DNA of 9,862 bases from Desulfonema limicola. GTDB taxonomy: Bacteria; Desulfobacterota; Desulfobacteria; Desulfobacterales; DYRC01. The stretch lies in the NCBI GenBank assembly GCA_020718925.1, contig DYRC01000024.1, positions 3,183 through 13,044 on the forward strand. Direction: 5' to 3'. Shown piece after piece: positions 1-5,275 of the stretch. The translations under genes were made by a program, and so were the position numbers. Each line of letters starts with the position of its first letter. The stretch's first letter is position 1. The notes beneath the pieces are model-generated. The model searched no databases. It was not told the origin of the DNA and was given only the letters and a program-made list of their open reading frames with translations.

Positions 1-2
1 GT

Positions 3-2123
3 TTGGATAATGACCGGAAGCTTGAAGAGGCTATTCAGGCGGCGAATAAAGTGGTGCTGCCGGTCTATCTCAAAGAGTCGTCCGCAGCTTCGGAGCAGAA
101 AAAAGCAAACACGCCGGAGATTATTGCTCTGGCTGTAAAAGATGTTGAAAATGCTGATATTTCCGGTTTTCCCGAAGGGCAGGACATGATCATGCCGATT
201 CCTGCATTTTTAAAGGCGGCAAAAGGCATAGGGCATGTCAATATCGCGTATGACAGTGACGGCAGGGTGCGCCGGGATCGGCTGTTATATCGCTATTCAG
301 GGCTGTATATTCCCTCGTTTGCGCTGAAACTGACCGCGCTGTATCTGAATCTTCCCCAAGACAGCCTGCGGGCAACATTGGGAGAATCAGTTCAACTCGG
401 CTCTGCGGCAGACATTTCTACCACAGCCAAATCCGAGCTTCTGATCAATTTCAAAGGACCTGAAGGCGCGTTCAAGCGGTTTTCCTTTTTTGATGTGGTC
501 AACGATAAAATTCTGCCGAATGTATTCAAGGGAAAACTCGTTCTGGTCAGTCCGTCAGCCGCCGGAGTGATGAATCCGGTCAGCACACCGACTGCATCGC
601 GGATGCCCATCGGAGAACTGACCGCCAATTCGATTTGGTCTCTTCTCAATAAAAAATTCGTGCGCCAGCCTTCGTGGGATAAATGGGCGGGAATCGCTAT
701 GATCCTGCTTTTATCCGGCGTGATTGCCTTTGTTCTTCCGCGCCTGAAAGCCATTGTGTCCGGCGCGGCATTTGCCCTGCTGCTGACCGTGTTTATCGGA
801 GGGGCGACATATCTCTTTGTATCCAAAGGGTTATGGATTCAGATCACCTATCCGGTATTGCAGTTGATTTTCGGATACTTGGGCGTGGTAACGCTGAATT
901 TTTTTGCCAGCGAAACCGGCAAAGAAAAAGCAGAAGGCGAGTCTGCCGAAACAAATCGGATGCTTGGGCTGTCGTTTCAGACTCAGGGTATGTTGGATAT
1001 GGCATTTGACAAGCTCCGCAAAGTGCCGGTAGATGCTCAGATGAAAGATGTTCTTTACAATCTGGGATTGGATTATGAGCGAAAGCGCCAATTCAACAAA
1101 GCTGCGTCAGTATATGAATATATCGCGCAACATGATGCCAAGTTCAAAGATATCGGAACCCGCACAAAAAAGCTGCAACAGGCAAGCGAAACCATGGTTT
1201 ACGGAGACGGATTTCTCACCGGAACAACGTCCGGGGATCCGCTACTCGGTACGGTCAGCGATGTAAAACCCAAGCTTGGGCGGTATGAAGTGCTTAAACA
1301 ACTCGGCAAGGGCGCAATGGGCATTGTGTATCTGGGGCAGGACCCGCGCATCAACCGCACCACTGCCATCAAAACCTTCAAGATAGGTGAGGGCTTTGAG
1401 GAAGCAGAAGCACAGGTGCTCAAGCAGAAATTTTTCCGGGAAGCTGAAAGCGCGGGAACGTTGTCGCATCCGAATATTGTAACCATTTATGATGCCGGAG
1501 AAGAGCATGATCTGGCATATATTGCGATGGAATATTTGGATGGCGAAGACCTTCAGAAATACACGAAAAGAGTCCATCTGCTGCCCATGCGGAAGGTCAT
1601 TGAATATGTGGCAGATATTGCAGATGGCTTGGAATACGCGCATCAGAAAGGCATTGTTCACCGCGACATCAAACCGGCAAACGTCATGCTGCTGAAAACC
1701 GGCGTGGTCAAAATTACCGATTTCGGTATAGCGAGAATTACCGCATCGTCTCAGACCCAGACCGGCATTGTCAAAGGTACGCCGCATTATATGTCTCCGG
1801 AGCAGATTTCAGGCGAGAAAGTGGATGGCAGATCCGATATTTTTTCTTTGGGCGTGATGCTGTTTCAGTTGGCGTCCGGAGATTTGCCGTTCAAAGGAGA
1901 CAGCCCCGCAGCCCTGATGCACCAGATTATGAACGTGCCGCATCCTGATCCGAGAAGCATCAATCCCAAAATCTTAAAACCGCTGGCAACGATTATTGAC
2001 AAGGCTATGGAGAAAAATCGGGAAAAACGGTATCAGAAAGCCGGACAGATGGCGCAGCATTTAAGAACCCTGGGCAAAAAAATTGATGAATTGGTCTCTA
2101 AAAAAGCCGGAGAATCAGAATGA
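3..2123 (+). CDS. CHASE2-domain membrane serine/threonine protein kinase (5' partial)
   Basis: The frame is open at the left edge, so the N-terminus is missing; the first in-frame TTG at 3 is probably not the real start. Residues 1-225 read as most of a CHASE2 extracytoplasmic sensor (for example the AAKGIGHVNIAYDSDGRVRR stretch). Three hydrophobic helices follow at about 228-247, 252-272 and 277-302, the usual CHASE2 layout. A TPR-like helical stretch spans about 320-395. A Hanks-type kinase domain fills 425 to the end: glycine loop GKGAMG (435-440), AIK lysine K457, HRDIKPAN catalytic loop (D555), DFG (573-575) and SPEQ (598-601). All catalytic residues are present, so it should be active, phosphorylating Ser/Thr of unknown targets in response to an unknown periplasmic signal. 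Its TGA overlaps the fmt ATG (ATGA), implying translational coupling. Confidence 0.93.
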   Translation: MDNDRKLEEAIQAANKVVLPVYLKESSAASEQKKANTPEIIALAVKDVENADISGFPEGQDMIMPIPAFLKAAKGIGHVNIAYDSDGRVRRDRLLYRYSGLYIPSFALKLTALYLNLPQDSLRATLGESVQLGSAADISTTAKSELLINFKGPEGAFKRFSFFDVVNDKILPNVFKGKLVLVSPSAAGVMNPVSTPTASRMPIGELTANSIWSLLNKKFVRQPSWDKWAGIAMILLLSGVIAFVLPRLKAIVSGAAFALLLTVFIGGATYLFVSKGLWIQITYPVLQLIFGYLGVVTLNFFASETGKEKAEGESAETNRMLGLSFQTQGMLDMAFDKLRKVPVDAQMKDVLYNLGLDYERKRQFNKAASVYEYIAQHDAKFKDIGTRTKKLQQASETMVYGDGFLTGTTSGDPLLGTVSDVKPKLGRYEVLKQLGKGAMGIVYLGQDPRINRTTAIKTFKIGEGFEEAEAQVLKQKFFREAESAGTLSHPNIVTIYDAGEEHDLAYIAMEYLDGEDLQKYTKRVHLLPMRKVIEYVADIADGLEYAHQKGIVHRDIKPANVMLLKTGVVKITDFGIARITASSQTQTGIVKGTPHYMSPEQISGEKVDGRSDIFSLGVMLFQLASGDLPFKGDSPAALMHQIMNVPHPDPRSINPKILKPLATIIDKAMEKNREKRYQKAGQMAQHLRTLGKKIDELVSKKAGESE

Positions 2124-3043
2124 AAATCGTATTTATGGGAACGCCGGATTTTGCTGTCCCGACCCTGACCGCGCTTCATAACAGTTCACATGATGTTGCG
2201 CTGGTGGTAACTCAGCCGGATCGCCCCAAAGGACGGGGACGCGCCCTGATTGCGCCCCCGGTTAAAGAAGCGGCAATGAAATTCGGCTATCCGGTCATTC
2301 AGCCTGAGTCTGTGAAAACCGATGAATTTGAGGCGCAATTGCGGAATATCAAAGCGGATGCTTTTGTGGTGATTGCATTCGGGCATATTTTGTCTGAAAA
2401 ACTTCTTTCAATCCCTAAATACGGCGCGATCAATGTTCATGGCTCGGTGCTTCCAAAATATCGGGGTTCCGCGCCCATTCAATGGGGCATTATCAACGGT
2501 GAAGCAGAAAGCGGCGTAACCACGATGCTTTTGGATAAAGGCATGGATACCGGCGACATTCTGCTGATTGAAAAAACGCCGATTCTGCCGGATGACACCG
2601 CTGCGTCATTGTATGATCGGCTCTCGGTTATCGGTGCTGATTTATTGATAAAAACGCTTGATAATTTTGAGAATATCCGACCCATTCCGCAGGATCACGG
2701 CTCTGCAACTTACGCGCCTATGCTTAAAAAAGAGGATGGTCATATCCGTTGGTCAATGCCCGCCGCAAAGATTGAAACGCTGATTCGGGGCGTAACGCCG
2801 TGGCCCGGGGCATTCACATTTTACACAGAAAAGCGGCTGAAAATTTTCAAGGTCAGCGTGATTGAAAAAGAAACAGATTGTCCGCCCGGAACGGTAATTG
2901 AAAGCTTTTCAGATGAATTGCGCGTTGCAACCGGCAAGGGGCTTATTTCAATTGCAGAAATTCAGGGCGAATCCGGCAAGCGGTTAAATATCAGGGATTT
3001 TCTCAGGGGGTGTCCGATTGCGGCGGGGACGGTTTTGCGATGA
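2120..3043 (+). CDS. fmt: Methionyl-tRNA formyltransferase
   Basis: Transfers a formyl group from 10-formyltetrahydrofolate to the methionine of initiator Met-tRNA, in the cytoplasm. At 307 residues it has the family's usual length. The N-terminal Rossmann domain starts MKIVFMGTPDFAVPTL. The formyltransferase signature includes NVHGSVLPKYRGSAPIQ (catalytic N105 and H107) and KGMDTGDI (D143). The C-terminal tRNA-binding domain contains the tract around GVTPWPGAF and ends GTVLR. The ATG at 2120 overlaps the kinase stop, and the TGA at 3041-3043 overlaps the next ATG, so three genes are chained by four-base overlaps. The usual partner def (peptide deformylase) is not next to it in this window. 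The last ~100 bases recur at 5107-5207, so the extreme C-terminus (ending AAGTVLR here, ALGTVLT in the other copy) may have been replaced by recombination. Confidence 0.97.
   Translation: MKIVFMGTPDFAVPTLTALHNSSHDVALVVTQPDRPKGRGRALIAPPVKEAAMKFGYPVIQPESVKTDEFEAQLRNIKADAFVVIAFGHILSEKLLSIPKYGAINVHGSVLPKYRGSAPIQWGIINGEAESGVTTMLLDKGMDTGDILLIEKTPILPDDTAASLYDRLSVIGADLLIKTLDNFENIRPIPQDHGSATYAPMLKKEDGHIRWSMPAAKIETLIRGVTPWPGAFTFYTEKRLKIFKVSVIEKETDCPPGTVIESFSDELRVATGKGLISIAEIQGESGKRLNIRDFLRGCPIAAGTVLR
2933..3033 (+). repeat. Direct repeat, copy 1 (3' end of intact fmt)
   Basis: These 101 bases match 5107-5207 in the same orientation with four mismatches by my hand alignment. The match stops sharply just before the fmt stop codon, where copy 1 continues into the antitoxin start. 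On the left, similarity continues through DEL codons but with a nine-base length difference. Confidence 0.93.
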
Positions 3044-3402
3044 TCAGAACACAGAAAGATTATGAAGCGGCTCTGAAAGAAACAGAGCTGCTTTTTGATG
3101 CCGAACCAGATACGCCGGAAGGAGATCGGCTTGAAATTTTAACAACACTTGTAGAAGCTTATGAAAATCAGCACTACTCTATTCCGTTGCCTGATCCGGT
3201 TGAGGCGATTTTTTATTATATGGAAAGCCGGGGGCTGCATTGGAATGATTTAGAGCCGTATATCGGAAAATCTTCTTATGTTTCCGATATTCTGAATCGG
3301 AAAAAACCGCTTTCTTTGGAAATGATACGGAAATTATATTCAGGACTCAGTATTCCGGCAGAAGTGCTGATACAATCGTATGAATGTAAAGAGGCTGCCT
3401 GA
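3040..3402 (+). CDS. HigA-type antitoxin / HTH transcriptional regulator, without adjacent toxin
   Basis: A 120-residue protein in the style of HigA antitoxins. It has an acidic helical N-terminal half (KDYEAALKETELLFD, then EGDRLEILTTLVEAYE) and a helix-turn-helix at about 68-110 (NDLEPYIGKSSYVSDILNRKKPLSLEMIRKLY). Such proteins bind their own operator and neutralise a RelE/HigB-type ribonuclease, whose gene normally lies directly upstream. Here that place is taken by fmt, and the downstream gene is not a toxin, so the antitoxin looks orphaned. I chose the ATG at 3040, overlapping the fmt stop, over an in-frame GTG at 3010, because the first recognisable residues are MIRTQKDYEAAL and the GTG would lie inside repeated fmt sequence. 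It may survive as a regulator or as a solitary antitoxin. Confidence 0.85.
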   Translation: MIRTQKDYEAALKETELLFDAEPDTPEGDRLEILTTLVEAYENQHYSIPLPDPVEAIFYYMESRGLHWNDLEPYIGKSSYVSDILNRKKPLSLEMIRKLYSGLSIPAEVLIQSYECKEAA

Positions 3403-3441
3403 ATCTGAAACACTATTAAGTTTAAAAGCGAAGGCATTGAA

Positions 3442-4122
3442 ATGGCAAAAAACATTCTTGTTATTATAAATATCATCGTAAGCCTTATCGGGCTTTATAA
3501 TACATATTTGCAATATCGGAAAGAAAATTTATCTAATAATCCGGCTGCAAAAGCAGTTGTTATTAAAAACATTTTGATTTTGGGCTTGATTGTCGGAGTT
3601 CTTAATATGATACCAATTCTAATAAATTATTTTAATGTAGAAAAATCGTTTGAAAATGACGTATCAACTGAAACTATGAAAATTGCTGTTATTATTATTG
3701 ATATTGAAAACCACTCTATTCATGATATAAGCAAAAAAGTTGCTGCACGCCTGAACAAAAACAAAATAAATGTAACTACATCTCTGTTTACTAATCAATT
3801 TGTAATTGACGGCATTTTTGATAAAATATTCGATGGAGACGCAGAAGTAATACAGAGTTTGAAATTATCAGAATATTGTGATTATTTGATTTTGGGAAAA
3901 AGTTCAGCGAGCTATAACGAAGGCTCTGAGTTTCAAGGGATGATAACAGCAACAGTTTCGATCAGAATCAATATCATCTCTTCAAAGACAGGAAATGGTA
4001 AAGGATATTTTGATGTATCAGAACCGGGCGCTGGTTTTTCAAAAGCTGAAGCTGAAAAATTGGCATCTGAAAGAATTCTTAATATTCTTGAACCCCAAAT
4101 AATGGCAACGATTAGAAAATAA
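3442..4122 (+). CDS. Two-helix membrane protein with a CsgG/FlgT-like soluble domain, function unknown
   Basis: A protein of 226 residues that I cannot assign to a named family. Two hydrophobic helices (about 4-23 and 43-63) are joined by a short basic loop (QYRKENLSNNPAAK). The soluble part (78-226) begins with a beta strand and helix (MKIAVIIIDIE...ISKKVAARL). It has a central CDYLILGKSSA strand. It ends with TATVSIRINIISSKTGNGKG and the helix SKAEAEKLASERILNIL, a pattern resembling the CsgG/FlgT-like fold of envelope-assembly proteins; that likeness is my inference. The base composition is markedly AT-rich (15 of 60 G+C in 3661-3720, against 35 of 60 in 6601-6660 of pheT), suggesting transfer. 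A GAAGG motif lies shortly before the ATG. The stop overlaps the ribosome binding site of the next gene, so the two are probably co-expressed. Confidence 0.8.
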   Translation: MAKNILVIINIIVSLIGLYNTYLQYRKENLSNNPAAKAVVIKNILILGLIVGVLNMIPILINYFNVEKSFENDVSTETMKIAVIIIDIENHSIHDISKKVAARLNKNKINVTTSLFTNQFVIDGIFDKIFDGDAEVIQSLKLSEYCDYLILGKSSASYNEGSEFQGMITATVSIRINIISSKTGNGKGYFDVSEPGAGFSKAEAEKLASERILNILEPQIMATIRK

Positions 4123-4127
4123 GGAGG
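4121..4127 (+). promoter_or_regulatory. Strong ribosome binding site overlapping the upstream stop codon
   Basis: AAGGAGG overlaps the TAA at 4120-4122 and sits seven bases before ATG 4135. It selects that start over the in-frame ATG at 4144 and ties translation of the two accessory genes together. Confidence 0.85.
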
Positions 4128-4134
4128 TTTTCAG

Positions 4135-5085
4135 ATGAAAGGCATGAAGTTTCAAAGGATTCTGTTTTGTATTGCTATAATGAGTTTTTTCTTGCTCAGT
4201 TCTTCGTTTTCAGCAGCTTATGAAAAAGAAGTGAGCGATTTGTGTGGTGTTATGTCAGAGAAAATTGCCAAGACTGGCAAGAACAGGATTGCGGTTGTAG
4301 ATTTTACAGACCTTCAGGGAAATGTAACCGAACTCGGAAGATTTCTTGCTGAAGAGTTTTCAGTAAAACTTGCAGGCATGGGTAAAGGGTTTAAAGTTGT
4401 GGATCGAACACATCTGAAAAGCATTATTAATGAACATAAGCTTTCCGTAACCGGCATGATAGACCCTCAAACAGCAACACAGTTGGGCAAATTTGCAGGA
4501 GTAAACGCATTGCTTGCAGGCACTATTACACCGTTTGGAGATACTATCAGGCTTTCGCTAAAGGTGTTGGATGCTGAATCTGCAAAAATCATTACTGCTG
4601 ATACAGGAAATATCCCGAAAACGAAAGCGATTGAGGAGTTGCTTGCTGGGAAGATCGAACAAAAACCTGATCCAAAAGGAGAGCCTTCCAAAAAGTCTGA
4701 AACGCCCACACCGTCAGGTAGAACACAGATCGTTGAAGCAAGTGGATTTGTTTTTGAGCTCAAAGAATCTCCGGTATCAGGTCAAAAGGAAAGCTTTTCT
4801 TTCCTGATTACTAATAAAGAAAAAGACAGAAATCTCACTATTGACTCTGCTCGCTCTAGAGTCTTTGATGATTCAGGAAGTGAATATAAAGGAGTAAAAA
4901 TAATTCTTGGTAATAGGGAGGGCAGTTACACAGGTAACGTACTTATTACAGATATTCCTATTAAAGCTGCTCTTTCATTTGACCAGTTTTCATCACAAGC
5001 AAAGATGATAAAAGTACTTGAAATAGATTGCTCTGCTGAAAAAGATTTCAAGGTCAAATTTTATAATATTCCATTAAAAAAATAG
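4135..5085 (+). CDS. Secreted FlgO/CsgG-family protein with a C-terminal beta-rich domain
   Basis: A 316-residue exported protein. The signal peptide covers about 1-28 (KFQRI, hydrophobic core, SSSFSA-A); no lipobox cysteine follows, so it is probably periplasmic rather than a lipoprotein. Residues 48-160 form a FlgO/CsgG-like domain: RIAVVDFTDLQGNVTELGRF, then GFKVVDRTHLKSIINEHKLS, then GKFAGVNALLAGTITPFGDTIRLSLKVLD. A charged, proline/serine-rich linker (175-197) leads to a second domain (about 203-316: FVFELKESPVSGQ, FLITNKEKDRNLTIDSARSRVFDDSGSEYKG, IPIKAALSFDQFSSQAKMIKVLEI). I recall this pattern from other exported bacterial proteins but it has no function I can name. Family members act in outer-membrane or flagellar envelope assembly; the role here is unknown. 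It is co-expressed with the membrane protein upstream and shares its AT-rich composition. Confidence 0.87.
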   Translation: MKGMKFQRILFCIAIMSFFLLSSSFSAAYEKEVSDLCGVMSEKIAKTGKNRIAVVDFTDLQGNVTELGRFLAEEFSVKLAGMGKGFKVVDRTHLKSIINEHKLSVTGMIDPQTATQLGKFAGVNALLAGTITPFGDTIRLSLKVLDAESAKIITADTGNIPKTKAIEELLAGKIEQKPDPKGEPSKKSETPTPSGRTQIVEASGFVFELKESPVSGQKESFSFLITNKEKDRNLTIDSARSRVFDDSGSEYKGVKIILGNREGSYTGNVLITDIPIKAALSFDQFSSQAKMIKVLEIDCSAEKDFKVKFYNIPLKK

Positions 5086-5094
5086 GGATATTTA

Positions 5095-5217
5095 GATGAA
5101 CTTGCAGGCAAAGGGCTTATTTCAATTGCAGAAATTCAGGGCGAATCCGGCAAGCGGTTGAATATCAGGGATTTTCTCAGGGGGTGTCCGATTGCGCTGG
5201 GGACGGTGCTGACATAA
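5095..5217 (+). pseudogene. Second, partial copy of the fmt 3' end
   Basis: Reading from GAT at 5095 gives DELAGKGLISIAEIQGESGK and on to RGCPIALGTVLT with TAA at 5215-5217. This is the C-terminus of methionyl-tRNA formyltransferase, about 40 residues. It lacks the catalytic domain and has no ribosome binding site. Compared with the intact copy it is three codons shorter near its start (DELA-GKG against DELRVATGKG) and differs at the last residues. It lies in the same frame as the upstream FlgO-like gene, ten bases past that gene's TAG. It most likely marks the far end of an insertion into the fmt tail. Confidence 0.92.
5107..5207 (+). repeat. Direct repeat, copy 2 (fmt 3' relic)
   Basis: Partner of 2933-3033, with about 97 of 101 bases identical by hand alignment. 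The two copies are 2174 bases apart start to start and bracket the antitoxin gene and the two AT-rich genes. Confidence 0.93.
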
Positions 5218-5243
5218 CTAACCGACCGCATTCTGAATATTCA

Positions 5244-5268
5244 CTCCCTCCCGCACAGGAAGAGGGAG
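5244..5268. terminator. Hairpin between the convergent fmt block and pheT
   Basis: CTCCCTC (5244-5250) pairs with GAGGGAG (5262-5268) around an 11-base loop. It lies between the end of the fmt relic and the end of pheT, where a terminator for both converging transcripts is expected. Neither side has a proper T-run, so it may work poorly alone, or be a small dispersed palindrome instead. Confidence 0.45.
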
Positions 5269-5275
5269 CAAATCA

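Noticed and set aside
1242..1787. Minus-strand open frame (181 codons) opposite the kinase domain.
   Set aside because: It is antisense to conserved kinase motifs and shows no independent coding signs.
3010..3039. In-frame GTG at 3010 as an earlier start for the HigA-type antitoxin.
   Set aside because: The ten extra codons are fmt tail sequence in another frame; the protein pattern begins at the ATG at 3040.
3403..3441. Possible promoter in the gap before the membrane-protein gene.
   Set aside because: The gap is AT-rich and contains TATTAAG-like strings, but I find no -35 and -10 pair with good spacing.
2933..5207. Insertion sequence or integron explanation for the repeated fmt tail.
   Set aside because: There is no transposase, integrase, terminal inverted repeat or attC-like structure between the copies, so I call only direct repeats.
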